From positions 124,001-188,000 of the forward strand of contig JBAKBP010000761.1 of assembly GCA_037953745.1 (NCBI GenBank): a DNA stretch of 64,000 bases, in the 5' to 3' direction. The DNA is from Lithodes maja. Taxonomy: Eukaryota > Arthropoda > Malacostraca > Decapoda > Lithodidae. A model generated the notes under the pieces. It was not told the DNA's origin. It was given only the letters and a program-made list of their open reading frames with translations, and searched no databases. Positions within the stretch are counted from its first letter, which is position 1. Each line of letters opens with the position of its first letter. The position numbers were made by a program, and so were the translations under genes. Shown here one piece after another: positions 1 to 10,620 of this stretch.

Positions 1-497
1 TTAACCATTACACCACGAAGACAGAAATGCAGCTGTGCACATGTTATCGGTCTGTAGTGGCAAGTCAGTGTACAGTAAATGCAGAGTATTGTAGGCAGTT
101 GTATGCAAACGACCGTGATCACTGTTCTAACGTGTTTGGCCGTTTCTTACGTGCTGCAGAGTTTTATGGTGGCATTATATATCAACTGAAATATGTATAT
201 GATCCTGTTTTCCACAGTTACGTTGGACGTCTAGTGTGTTGGGGCAGCTGAGGCTTGGTTATTTATAGGAGGTTGGTCAGGGGTTAATAAGGTGTAAGAG
301 TGGGAATAGGGCAGGGATTCAAGAGTAAAGTAGTATGTAAAAGGAAATGTAACTGAAAAACAAATAAATAAATAACAAAGTCAGGAGGGAAGGAGGTGAT
401 TAGGCCCTTGTGTTCAGAGGTCAGTTTAGACAAATATAGCAAGGGGAAATTCAATGGGAGGACAAATGATACAACAACTGAGCACATATTTTTTATT
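1..497. other. No gene recognised at window start
   Basis: This stretch has only short open frames with no recognisable motif. It lies 3' of the minus-strand transposase-like gene and may be its 3' flank. An AATAAA-like hexamer reads on the minus strand at 492-497, almost touching the stop codon, so it is a doubtful polyadenylation signal. No terminal inverted repeat matching the right side of the transposase gene was found. Confidence 0.4.
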
Positions 498-1754
498 TTA
501 GTCTTCATCACTATCGAGGAACAACTCGTCCTCATAATCGCTGTCGATAGTGATGATGACGGGATCCACACCTTTGTGTATATTATCTGAAGTCCAGTAC
601 TGGTCCTCGAAGGTTCTCGATCGCTTTACAGCACCTGCCCACACTTTCCTTGTAGCGATTAGCTTGGCTTTTTCTAGCTTGGCCTGCAGATCTGCGCGGG
701 CGAACCTCTGTAAAGAAGAGCGCACATGTCGCTTCATGCAGGCCCACACCTGCTCGATGGCGTTGAGCTCAGGGTGAGCGGGCGGCAGGCGGACGATCTC
801 ATGACCCCATGAGCGGATGATGTTGTCAACAGTGTACCGAGGTTCTGGCCGGTTCTGCTTGCAGAGCTGCAGAAGCTCGGGGCGTGTGGAGTGTGGAGGG
901 TAGGGAATCTTGCGGCACTCCAGCCATTTCACAAGCTCCGCTTTGTTGGTGGCGGTGGTGGTGCAGTGGCTCTCCTCCGCCAGCTGGCTGTGGTAGGGTG
1001 CATTGTCCATCACCAGCACAGAGGGCTCAGCCAGTGCTGGCAGGAGCTGCGACGTCAGCCAACGGAGGAACAAGATGCTGTTCATTTCACCGTGGTAGTC
1101 ACCGCTTTTGTTTTTGGCAGGGAAGCACAAAAACGATGCGGCAACAAAACCGTCGACTGTGCCACCTGCAACTACCACAAACCGCTCCCCTTCTCCAGGC
1201 GGCACCTGACGGCTGTAGGTGGCACTAGTGGCAGGCTGGGAGGTGTCCATCCACTCTTTGCTGTGGTGCAACCGGGTGGTGAACCATGTCTCATCCACAT
1301 AAACCACCTGTCTTCCCTCATCCCGATGTCGCTGGAGTACTCGGAGAGCTTTAACACGGCGGCATACGACATCCAGCGACTCCTTCCTCACATACATTTT
1401 CCGCTGTGAGGTCTTGTATCGGAACCCCATGTTGTGCAGGATTCGCCATACCGCCGTCTGTGATGTTTCTTCTGGTATGATGCTCGCCATCTTTAATTCT
1501 TCACCCAAGGTGCCGATGGTAATGGTTTGCTTGGCAGCAAACTTGCCATGTACATGGCGGCGAATGGCACCAATTGTAAAACTGTCAAAAACAGCTGGTG
1601 TGGCAGGGGGTTTCCGTGATCCAGGCGGTGTTGTGGGGGGAGTGGCTGCCCCAGGAAGAGCACCCATGCTGCGCTGTACCATCAGCCGCACTGCATTCGC
1701 CGTCACACCAATGGCTTCTGCAACGCGATCATAGGCCTGAGTGGGCAAAGCCAA
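498..1754 (-). CDS. Tc1/IS630-type DDE transposase-like protein, possibly domesticated
   Basis: The 418-residue open frame has no internal stop. An N-terminal helix-turn-helix-like stretch (about residues 10-30) is followed by a winged-helix-like region (about 55-135) and an RNase-H-fold DDE domain. The likely catalytic acids are D154 in VYVDETWF, D250 in LVMDNAPYHS, and E334 in LNAIEQVW after the LPPAHPELN motif. D250 and E334 are separated by 83 residues, much more than the 34-39 usual for Tc1/mariner. The extra block contains a KAELVKWLE helix. Such inserted blocks occur in a widespread arthropod DDE group (family knowledge from memory). The C-terminus is an unusual acidic tail (DSDYEDELFLDSDED). 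The family cuts and pastes DNA in the nucleus. The frame is uninterrupted, unlike most elements around it, so it is either a young transposon or a host-recruited gene. The ATG at 1754 may be false, because a good splice acceptor lies just inside it. Confidence 0.8.
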   Translation of the reverse strand: MALPTQAYDRVAEAIGVTANAVRLMVQRSMGALPGAATPPTTPPGSRKPPATPAVFDSFTIGAIRRHVHGKFAAKQTITIGTLGEELKMASIIPEETSQTAVWRILHNMGFRYKTSQRKMYVRKESLDVVCRRVKALRVLQRHRDEGRQVVYVDETWFTTRLHHSKEWMDTSQPATSATYSRQVPPGEGERFVVVAGGTVDGFVAASFLCFPAKNKSGDYHGEMNSILFLRWLTSQLLPALAEPSVLVMDNAPYHSQLAEESHCTTTATNKAELVKWLECRKIPYPPHSTRPELLQLCKQNRPEPRYTVDNIIRSWGHEIVRLPPAHPELNAIEQVWACMKRHVRSSLQRFARADLQAKLEKAKLIATRKVWAGAVKRSRTFEDQYWTSDNIHKGVDPVIITIDSDYEDELFLDSDED

Positions 1755-2663
1755 ATATGGAGATTAGATAATGTGCATGAAAACCAATTATATATCATAT
1801 AAGGCATTTTAAGCACGGTATCATGGTCAAAATAATTATCCTTTTTACATTATTATACAGTATACACTTTTATTACAATTTCCGAGTTCATTGCTCCGAT
1901 GGTGGTAATAAATTAAAATGTAAAACTTGCAAACTAAACAAACAAAAACTGGGACAAGGACAATATAAAGTCAAATTAAATTATCAACATCGCTATGTGG
2001 AAACAACGCTTAATACAATGGAATTTATGAAATAAGAAAACACAATCCACCACATAGGGTGTACATCACTACATGAGCAAGTCAATCTGGTTCCCAAGCA
2101 AATGAATCGCACACATAACAACGCACTATCGTCACGTTCAAGGTATTAGTCAACTTTTGGAAGTCCGGGACGTTCTGGTAAATTTTACTAAACTCTGCAT
2201 GAATAATGAAACTACATGGTAAATGTCAAAATATTAATATAAAACAAAATTTGCAACATGACAAGACATTAACAATAGTACAAAATACAAATATTGATCA
2301 GATATCTATACTATTACAAAATAATATATAAAGTACAGTACAGCACTCACTAACGATAGTGCTATCGGGTAGGTACCTGTAAGCATAGCATGCCTCAAGT
2401 GACCCCTATCAATAACTACCCTACAAATAACCTACATTTATTGCACAAATAAACTAAGGAAATCGCAAAAGCAAGCAATTGATACTATCGACAATGAATA
2501 CATATAATATAAAGACAAATAATTGCAAAATATGAAGAAGTAACAACAGTTTTAAACAAAGAGTACTCTTTTAACAAGAACAATTAATTTTAAGAAATGG
2601 AGAGCAGAAACACACTGATTGCATATAATTTACGATGATAAATGAGCATGAATATTCACTTAC
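1737..2663 (-). other. Candidate intron upstream of the transposase exon
   Basis: On the minus strand a pyrimidine-rich run ending in CCCACTCAG abuts GCC TAT GAT of the transposase frame, which looks like a 3' splice site with the exon beginning at about 1736. A strong donor, AATAG|GTAAGTG, lies at about 2658-2668. The open frame ending at that donor (2660-2896) would join in the wrong phase, so the true partner exon is uncertain. The span holds no recognised gene. Confidence 0.25.
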
Positions 2664-2960
2664 CTATTCAGACAAATCCTTAAGGTATTGGCAGCTTTCT
2701 CCCGGTTGTATATGGATAAAAGTCGCAAAGCAATTGCTTTTCTGCAACCACGTGGACATCGTAACATGTTGGCCATGGCATCGAAGAGACAACCTTCTCT
2801 ACAATACCCTGGTCTATGACTGGTGATACAGAATGCCAGTGACACACCACTATAACTTTCTGTAAACCTTAAAAACGGGCAAATATGCTTGAACAAGAAC
2901 CACGGTCGTTAGCACAAACCACCGTACCATACTCAGCATATAATTCCCAGTTATCTCCCG
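1823..2960. other. AT-rich stretch, no confident gene
   Basis: It contains only short open frames. A 78-codon minus frame at 2660-2896 ends at the donor described above and could be an upstream exon, but its product is not recognised. Confidence 0.3.
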
Positions 2961-3018
2961 CTATGTGAGAATATGGGTAACATGTGCATGGCTGCATTTC
3001 TTATATATAGTCCATGTT

Positions 3019-3262
3019 AGAGAGAGAGAGAGAGAGAAAGTTAAGGTGGGGAAGAGAACGAGAAGTGTTGGCAGGGGAGAGAGAGAGAGAGAGGTCGGGG
3101 GAGGGGGGGGGAGAGAGGGGGGGAGAGAGATAGAGAGAGGAGGGAGAGAAAAGGCGGAGGAGAGAGAGGGTGGGGGATGGTGAAGGAGGAGGAGGGAGGC
3201 AGGGAAAGAGAGGGAGGGAGGTAGGTAGGGGAGGGCAGAAGTGGAGGTGGTTTGTGGACAGA
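3019..3262 (+). repeat. GA/purine-rich microsatellite
   Basis: About 240 bases consist almost entirely of G and A, with (GA)n cores and G runs, broken by occasional T or C. Open frames across it on either strand are low-complexity artefacts. Confidence 0.93.
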
Positions 3263-3666
3263 CGTCACAACTACGTCACGGTTATTCCTCACCTGTTCGA
3301 ATATGTATCTGGCTCATGCAGGTTTCGCCTTCTGAGTTAAGAGTAATCGCCGTAATTAACCGCATCTGGCAATGCACTATAGCGCCATAAATTACGGCAG
3401 GGTGTGAAACAAGCTGTGCCAAAGCGCCATACCGATCCAAGTCTTTGTTTGGAAGTTATTGATGAAAAACGATATGTCAGAGCCTCTGAAAATCCTAGTA
3501 GTTTCCTAGTAATGGTATATACACACTAGGCCAAAGGGCACTATTGGTTATGGAAGCAAACTTCAATAACTATTCAAAGGAGGCAGCCCAGGTTTCGTTG
3601 TACGACGCTGTGGCTTGATGGAATCGTTTTTCATGATTACTTCCCCGATTAGTTAACGAAGCGGTC
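3263..3666. other. No feature recognised
   Basis: No open frame, repeat or element end could be supported here. It is unique-looking flank between the GA repeat and the TTAA element. Confidence 0.4.
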
Positions 3667-4103
3667 TTAACCCGTGGAGCCCCGGCTAGTTTTGTAATGT
3701 TTGTTCACCAGAACCCGGCCGGTTTTCAAAAAATTGTTTTATTCCAGAAACAATAGCGAATGGGTTAGGAAAAACCACAAAAAACGCTCAAAAAGCTTAA
3801 AGAATGGTCCTACAGAGCCCCCGAAAACGTATTTTACAAGAGTAAAAAATTGAAGGCAATTACCCCCAAAAAACAGGTTATTGCGCACTCACGCACACGC
3901 ACGTGGACTTTTAGAGTTTTCAACCATCGGCACGGTTGCGTGGGATACGTACACAGTTCCCATACAAATCTGAGCCCTCTTGAGTGGCTACACCTGAGGT
4001 TACGGTCGGCGCAATTAGGGTGACGCGCCAGGCGCGTCTCTGGGGCTGTGCGTTACATACATCGCCGACACGTCAGACGCGTCGCTGGGGCTGTACGGGT
4101 TAA
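3667..4103. mobile_element. TTAA-flanked MITE (family T3)
   Basis: A 429-bp segment is bounded by TTAA at 3667-3670 and 4100-4103. The left end reads CCCGTGGAGCCCCGGC and the right end, on the opposite strand, CCCGTACAGCCCCAGCG, so they form imperfect terminal inverted repeats. TTAA duplication and CCY ends are typical of piggyBac-type nonautonomous elements. There is no coding capacity. Its terminal sequence differs from the M family. Confidence 0.75.
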
Positions 4104-4575
4104 GACTACCCAAGTTGATGGTTTTGGTGCTAAACTTCCCTATGAAGCACTAGGTATAGTGGTCCTTTTAGTAATCAAGATACACTCTTCTGACTATCCA
4201 CACAGTAGAGGTTCTAGTGGTCTATGTACTACTAAGTTACGTTCTATCTTAATAGTGAAAAGAAAAGGGGGGGGGTGCTGGAGAGCTCAGGACTTCTAGA
4301 CCCTCTGCCGGACTTTAAGCTGTGACACACGATAGTCGAGCTGGTTATACGGCAAAACATTTATATTTTTACTCTATAATATCTATAATGGGTGCAACTA
4401 TAGGATATTATGTAAAAGTTGTACAGAGTTTAGGGTATGTACAATTTAATGCTAAGGACAACAAGATATGATCATATGATTCATTTGTGTCCTTACAATG
4501 TTGGTCATGCTTACAAGAAGGTTCTTGAACAACAATTTATATTGTATCTCAAGGGTTATTCTTTAACAGCCGTAC
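4104..4575 (+). mobile_element. DIRS 3'-end relic (DIRS-D)
   Basis: A run of nine G (4267-4275) is followed by TGCTGGAGAGC and then by sequence parallel to the noncoding 3' parts of DIRS-A (38,792 onward) and DIRS-B (51,341 onward). Shared features are a CTGTGA...TCGAGCTGG segment, a TTGCAACTATA-like segment and an ACAACAATT segment. No internal complementary region or right terminal repeat follows, so the relic is truncated. Sequence 5' of the G run matches only weakly. Coding parts are absent. Confidence 0.6.
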
Positions 4576-5728
4576 CGGGATAACGCCGGTTCCAGGTCTA
4601 CCAATTAGAAAGGTTCGTGCCCACTACCTCGCAGATCACCGACAATAGGTGTACGGTAAATAGTGAGGTTCGGGGTCTTTTATCAAGTTTTACTTGGGTT
4701 TGGGAACCTTTGTCAATGGTCAGTCGTTCACGACGATCCAGAGGAGGGTCGCGTCCGTCGCGGTCCGGGATTTTTCGACTATCCCGCGGGATACTGGTGA
4801 TTAAACTTTTAAAAAATCACACACAAAAACAAACGTAGTGTCGCGGTCCTGTGAAGTGCAAAATCGAACCGATTGATAAAATATCTGGAGAGATATACGC
4901 GTTTTGGAGAAAAAATCTGTTAACTCCTACAGCAGTGCCACGGCGCTGGTCTAGGACAGGCCTAGGGCAGGCTCATAAGGCGGGTGGAAAGAAGAAGGGA
5001 AAAAAAAAAAAAACGTTACGTCCCAAAGCAAAGTGTTAGCTATATAGTCCTATGAAATCAAACAGGGCTATGGGAAAATAGGAAGCCTAAGTTAAAAGTG
5101 ATAGTGAACATCGTATATCATGTAAATAAACTAGGAAAGTATAATACAGAGAATTAAAGTCAGGGGAACTTTTAACTTTTAGCTTGGGAACAGGACGTAT
5201 GCTGTAAACAAAATACCCTCGGTGACCGCAAAGACCATAAACACATATATTCCCTCGCTCTCCTGGACACGTCCCCTCCCCTCCCCCTATACGATTTTAC
5301 CAAAAGCGAAAGTTAACCTCGACAGGAAAGGGTACCGACAAAACAAATATCGTAAATAATAGCAAACAGAGAAAAAACAATATATAAACAAATTAAATCA
5401 GTGCAGATTATTTCTCGACCATATCGCAGGTTAGTAGTGACGTTATTGGAGAGAAAGATCTCCCACGCAACCAAATGTGGTGAAAATTCGAACCTGAGCA
5501 GTGTTGAATCAAGTTGATAGGTAAAATATGAAAATTAAAATAGATACTACATATAGGTAGCCTGGAAATTTCGTTATTTTCCTAGAGTGACGTATATTCC
5601 GCTAAACAGTCGACCAAAAACGGGAAAAGTGGTTAGGGCAGTGAGAATTCTGTTTCATAAGATAATTATTGAAAGTGTTACTTAAAGTTACTTAAAGTTT
5701 AAACATAACGAGTGTAAACGAGTGGCAC
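4576..5728. other. No gene recognised
   Basis: Short open frames (4617-4838 and 4851-5039) resemble no family I know. Lysine-rich reading near 4990-5020 comes from a poly-A run. It could be degraded element DNA, but nothing identifies it. Confidence 0.35.
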
Positions 5729-5793
5729 CCCCCCCCCCCCACCACACTCCCCACAAACCGCGTAACAAACACCTCCTTGTCCTCCAAGCCCCC

Positions 5794-5828
<35 letters not shown>

Positions 5829-5871
5829 CCATGTAAGGGCGGGTGAAAAAAAAAAAAAAAAAAAAAGTTTA
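5729..5871 (+). repeat. Simple-repeat cluster: C run, (TC)n, A run
   Basis: A C run at about 5729-5741, (TC)n at about 5797-5826 and an A run at about 5849-5870 lie just upstream of LINE-1. They may be the target or 5' edge of that insertion. Open frames across them are artefacts. Confidence 0.85.
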
Positions 5872-5897
5872 CCAGAGACAACTGTACGAGTTGTAAG

Positions 5898-7012
5898 ATG
5901 AATATACACATACATAAAAGCACCGCATGTCGGATATGCAAGCAACCATATCACTGGATTTGCATAGGATTGACAACAATAAATGAGGCGTACAATACAA
6001 GAGGGAAGAACCTCCATTTCTGCGATAGTTGTTTCGATATCACATGGCAAGTCATACAGACTGTAGAAAATACAGAAGTACAAGATAGACGGAAATATAG
6101 CCAAGACATAGCTACCTTTCACAGAAAATGGGGAACTATTGGGGCCTCAGGGCCCATACAAATATCACAACCCACACACGCACACCTTCCCATGAAAATG
6201 CCCACATTGCCTCCTGCACATCAACACACATCGCCTGCCGAACAACAACCTTTCGCACCCTACATATCCACAAACCCTGCCGCACATCTCCCCAGACCCG
6301 GAAAACACCCACATTAATCCCATCTATGGCCATTGACCACCCTACTGCTGTTGATCAAATACATTTGCAGGATGAACGTAGGATGCGACAAGCCCCCATA
6401 TCAGGCTCCCCTTCCACATCGTCTCCCCCCTCACCACTGCCACCTGCCTACCTACAACCGACCCGTAACTCCACCCCCCTGCAGGCCTCACCCACCCATA
6501 CACCAAGCCCACTATCACCCACAACCACACTTAGCTCACCACAAAACCCCTTGCAGCCCCAGCCACACCTACTGGGGTTGTCTACACCAGTGTGCAGATA
6601 TTATCTGGAAAGAAGGTGCTACTTTGGTCAAAAGAGCGAATATAATGGGAATTCATGTAGATTTGCTCATCCCAAAATTTGCAACAACATAACCAGTCAT
6701 GGAAAATGTAGATTTGGTGAAACCTGCAAATACCACCACCCATCCCTTTGCAAGACATCACTTGAGAACAAGACCTGCTACAATATGAAATGCCCAGCTT
6801 TTCATATTAAAGGGACTTGGAGATATGCTAGACCTAACACGAATGGTAGCCCAAAAAACTCTCTAGCTATGCGAGGACGAGACAGAGGAAAAAGGCAAGG
6901 AGGGAAAGGGCAGATGAAGATGAAGAGACTGAGGGAGATGGAAGAGCACATAGAACACCTCGAGCACCTCCTGGCCTCCCAAGAGTGGCCAATACATCCC
7001 GAAGACTATTAG
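5898..7012 (+). pseudogene. LINE-1 ORF1: PHD-like finger plus three CCCH zinc fingers
   Basis: The first part (from ATG 5898) contains a PHD-like cysteine pattern, CRICKQPYHW...HFCDSC, within residues 11-45. Near 6,300 the frame shifts, and the rest reads from the 6128 frame to a stop at 7012. That part has a long proline/serine/threonine-rich linker, then three CCCH-type fingers at about residues 155-235. One is C-x8-C-x5-C-x3-H and another C-x8-C-x4-C-x3-H. A basic, coiled-coil-like tail follows (KRLREMEEHIEHLEHLL). LINE ORF1 proteins bind element RNA, and CCCH fingers suit an RNA-binding role, though this is inferred. ORF1 overlaps the start of ORF2 by about 28 bases. The frameshift may be decay or an assembly error. 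Confidence 0.75.
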
Positions 7013-8261
7013 GTACACATAGTACTCAAAACAATCCCTCCCCAATCTTGTTTGCAAATATCCAAGGCCTAAAAAATAGAACCACGAACAAAGTACCATT
7101 TATTAGGGGCCTGCTAGAAGAAGGAAACGCTATATTTGCAGCTCTCACAGAAACTCACATTAAAGATCAGGAAGATAGTGAGGTATGGATTCCTGGTTAC
7201 AACCTACATAGGGCGGACAGAACGCATAGATCACATGGAGGTGTAGCCTTGTACATACATGACTCACTGATATGTACTGAATTCCTAATGAATAAGTGGT
7301 GGAAATACTTGGAGTTAAAATAGAATCCCTAAATTTAGCAGTTATTGTTACATACAGGCCTCCAGACTCATCCCGAGAAGAATTCAAAACCCAGCTCAAC
7401 AAAATAAAATCAGAAGTGGAAACCCTGGGGAACCCAACACCAAATATTATATGGCTAGGAGACTTTAACCTACCAAACATTAAATGGAGACAACTAGAAA
7501 ACCAGTTAGTGGCAAATAACACCGGAGAAGCAAATACTAATACGAGAGAGCTTTTTGAACTTTGTGATTTTTTTAGTCTTACCCAACATATTGCTGAACC
7601 CACACGGGAAAACAATATCTTAGACCTGGTCTTCACTAACGACTCTCTAGTACACAGCATTAACATATCGGACACAACATACTCAGATCATAAATTAATT
7701 GAGATCAAAACAACCTTAGAAAGTGTACAGACAACCTCAGAATCGAGAACAAAAACCGGCCCCTTCAGTAAATTTAACTTCAATAACAAAAACATTAGGT
7801 GGGAAGAGGTAAATCAAGAAATTGAGGAAATAGACTGGGAAGATTTAATGGATAACCTGACACCAGCAGAATGTCTAGTCTTAATAACAGAAACCATGAC
7901 CCAAATCTGTAGCCACCATATACCTGCAAGACAAACAAAACGAAGAAGCAAACAAGATCGGGAAAGGAGGAGGCTGTACAGAAGAAGAAAATTACTCACA
8001 CAAAGACGCACACATCAAAATCTACAGGATAGGCAAAAGGTCGAAATAGATAGAGAAATTGTGGAAATTGAACAAAGGCTAAGAATATCATATGAACTAC
8101 AACATATGGAAGAGGAGAGGAAAGCTATTGCAGGTATAAAGGAAAATTCCAAATACTTCTTTTCATACGCCAAACAAAAGGCTAAAACAACATCAAACAT
8201 CGGCCCACTGAGCAAAGGGGACGGCTCTTTCACAGGGGACAAAAAGGAAATGAGCGAACTC
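6985..8261 (+). pseudogene. LINE-1 ORF2, 5' part: APE-type endonuclease
   Basis: The endonuclease/exonuclease/phosphatase fold is recognisable from LTETHI, GGVALYIHD, VTYRPPDSS, WLGDFNLP, NILDLVFTND and YSDHKLIEI in the expected order. The domain nicks target DNA to prime reverse transcription. One single-base frame break near 7,293 moves reading from the 6985 frame to the 7296 frame. After the endonuclease comes a basic linker (about 7,930-8,070) with arginine-rich helices. The frame is cut at 8261 by MITE M1 and resumes at 8895 in register once M1 and one TTAA are discounted. Confidence 0.88.
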
Positions 8262-8894
8262 TTAACCCGGGAGCTGCGGGGAGACTCTTAAGAGTTCCCC
8301 CGGCGGACTGCGGGAAGACTCTTGAGAGTAAGTAAAATACAAAATCAACTTTTGACATCGAAAAAAAAAAATAAATAAATTATTTTTTTATTTTTTTATT
8401 TATTTTTGGCCCCTGGGCCATGCAAAATCTCAGTCCTCTACCTCCCCTCCTTCCCCACTTTCCTCCTCTCCTTCAGTTATCACCTATTTTCCCTATTATT
8501 CCCTTATTCTGAGGTATATTTTCGTGCTAACATTAGCGAGTTGCAAGCAGGGTGTTGTCATCACTGATGGCAAGCGAGTGCAAGAGAGAGAGAGAGAGTA
8601 TCGATCGACTGTGTCTCAGTGGCCTTGGGGGAAATTGGCGGGAAAGCAGTTTGCCTCACCCATACATTATACAACTCGCGGGCTATATCTCCGATTTTGA
8701 CCATCCAAACGCTGTTTTCACTCGTTTTATTGTTGTTTCAGGTTAATACCTTTATAATCAACCCATAATAGGCGCATATGGATAATTATTAATGCTATTA
8801 ATGGTACAATGAATATTTTAGTGACGGAAACACCTCAAATACGTCAGCACAGGGGGACGTTTTCAATTACCCCCATGCGCACTTGTTAGGTTAA
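8262..8894 (+). mobile_element. MITE M1 (TTAA-flanked, family M)
   Basis: A 625-bp insert lies between TTAA at 8262-8265 and TTAA at 8891-8894. The left end starts CCCGGGAGCTGCGGGG and contains two near-copies of a CTGCGGG-AGACTCTT module. The right end reads, on the opposite strand, CCTAACAAGTGCGCATG. The insert lies inside LINE-1 ORF2. Reading straight from the codon before the first TTAA to the codon after the second keeps frame and yields the expected linker, so this is a clean insertion with TTAA duplication, as made by piggyBac-type transposases. Nearly identical to M2. It has no transposase. A 64-codon open frame at 8552-8746 is shared with M2 only because the copies are so similar. 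Confidence 0.93.
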
Positions 8895-10620
8895 GCAGGC
8901 AGTATGAAATGGCATTCAGTGAGCCTGATGAAACAAAAGTCATCAGATACCAAAATATATTTTTCATGGAAACCTCCCCCACGGTAACCCCTCAGATGCT
9001 GCATATTGATTTCGGTCCAAAAGACATAGAAGAGGCCATTTCCAACATGCCATCCCACTCGGCACCAGGCCCGGACTCATGGAATTCGATCCTAATGAAA
9101 AAATGTAAGGAAAACCTCTCAAAACCCCTGGCTATAATGTGGAGAAGGAGTCTAGACACTGGTGACATCCCAGATAGCTTGAAAAACGCAATAATTGCCC
9201 CACTGCATAAAGGAGGGAGTAAAGCACTACCAAAAAACTACCGCCCGGTAGCTCTAACCTCTCACATCATTAAAGTTTTCGAGCGAGTCCTGCGAAGCAA
9301 AATTTCAACATTCATGGAGACAAATGAACTACACAACACCGGTCAACATGGGTTCAGAGCGGGAAGATCATGTCTCTCACAACTTTTGGAACACTATGAC
9401 AAAATTCTTAAAGCGCTAGAAGAAAAGAAAAACGTGGATGTCATTTACACCGATTTTGCTAAGGCATTTTATAAATGTGACCATGGTATAATAGCCCACA
9501 AACTGAAAGCAAAAGGTATAACTGGGAAAATCGGACGGTGGATATACAATTTCCTCGTAAACCGAAAACAATCGGTAGCAGTAAACCAAGTCACTTCTGA
9601 GCCTTCGGATGTCAAAAGCTCAGTGCCCCAAGGAACAGTGCTAGCGCCCCTTCTGTTCCTCATACTAATTTGCGACATAGATACCAACACCAGACACAGT
9701 ATGGTGTCGTCTTTTGCTGATGACACAAAATTAAGCAAGATAGTAAACACACAAGAGGACACGGGCCGACTGCAGGAAGACATGAATGTAGTGTTCCAGT
9801 GGACCAGGGAAAACAACATGCAATTCAATGAGGAAAAATTCCAATTAATACGGTACGGAGATAATAATGGTGTTAAAGAAATTACAAATTACTTAACAGA
9901 ATCTAACCACATAATAGAACGGAAAGACAGTGTGAAAGACCTTGGGGTATTAATGTCTGAAAATATGGGTTTCAAAGTACATAACCAGGTCAAAGTGGCG
10001 GCTGCGAAACGTCTAACGGGTTGGATTCTGCGTACTTTTAAAACACGCGGTGAATTGCCTATGATAACGCTCTTCAAATCTCTAGTGCTACCGCGGCTTG
10101 AATACTGTAGCGTATTAACATCCCCATACAAAGCAGGTGAAATAAATGACGTAGAGAGTGTACAAAGAAATTTCACTTCGCATATAAGTTTGATAAAACA
10201 TCTACACTATTGGGAGCGTTTAAGAGCACTGAATCTGTACTCACTGGAACGTAGAAGAGAACGTTACCTAATAATATACACGTGGAAAATCGCAGAGGGT
10301 TTAGTACCAAACCTACATACTCCGATAGTCATGAAATTCAGTGATAGGAGAGGCTGGGAATGCGAAATCCCCCGGATGAATAACAGGGGTCCTATGGGCT
10401 CTCTGCGAGAGGCTGGTTATCACACAGAGGCCCACGTCTCTTCAACAAACTCCCACGGCGAGTAAGAGACATGAGGGACATCTCGATAGACAACTTCAAG
10501 AGAGCCCTAGATGTCGAACTGCAAAAAGTGCCAGACAAGCCCATCCTCGCAAGGGAGCGAGCTGTCGCTTCAAACAGTCTACTGCACCAAATCACCACCC
10601 ATAACGAGGGGCGTCGCGCT
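8895..10620 (+). pseudogene. LINE-1 ORF2, 3' part: reverse transcriptase
   Basis: Non-LTR RT motifs run in order: SAPGPDSWNS, PLHKGGSKALPKNYRPVALTS, GQHGFRAGRS, YTDFAKAFYKCDHG, SSVPQGTVLAPLLFLI and the catalytic SFADDTK (about residue 269 counted from 8909). The thumb region follows (KDLGVLMSENMGF, LPRLEYCSVL). The open frame runs to 10465. A frame break near 10,390-10,430 separates it from the conserved C-terminal tail (LFNKLPRRVRDMRDISI), which ends with a stop near 10,636. Catalytic residues are intact. The CR1/L2/Daphne-like grouping is my reading of these motifs and needs a phylogeny. Confidence 0.9.

Noticed and set aside
2660..2896. First exon of the transposase gene
   Set aside because: The frame ends at a strong donor but would join the transposase exon out of phase. 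It was kept only as a weak possibility in the intron entry.
3041..3292. Proline/leucine/serine-rich frame on the minus strand
   Set aside because: It is translation of the GA/TC microsatellite.
5688..6122. 144-codon minus-strand frame
   Set aside because: It crosses C, TC and A runs and lies antisense to LINE-1 ORF1.
8552..8746. 64-codon frame shared by M1 and M2
   Set aside because: It is shared because the two MITE copies are nearly identical. Diverged copies M3 and M5 do not keep it.
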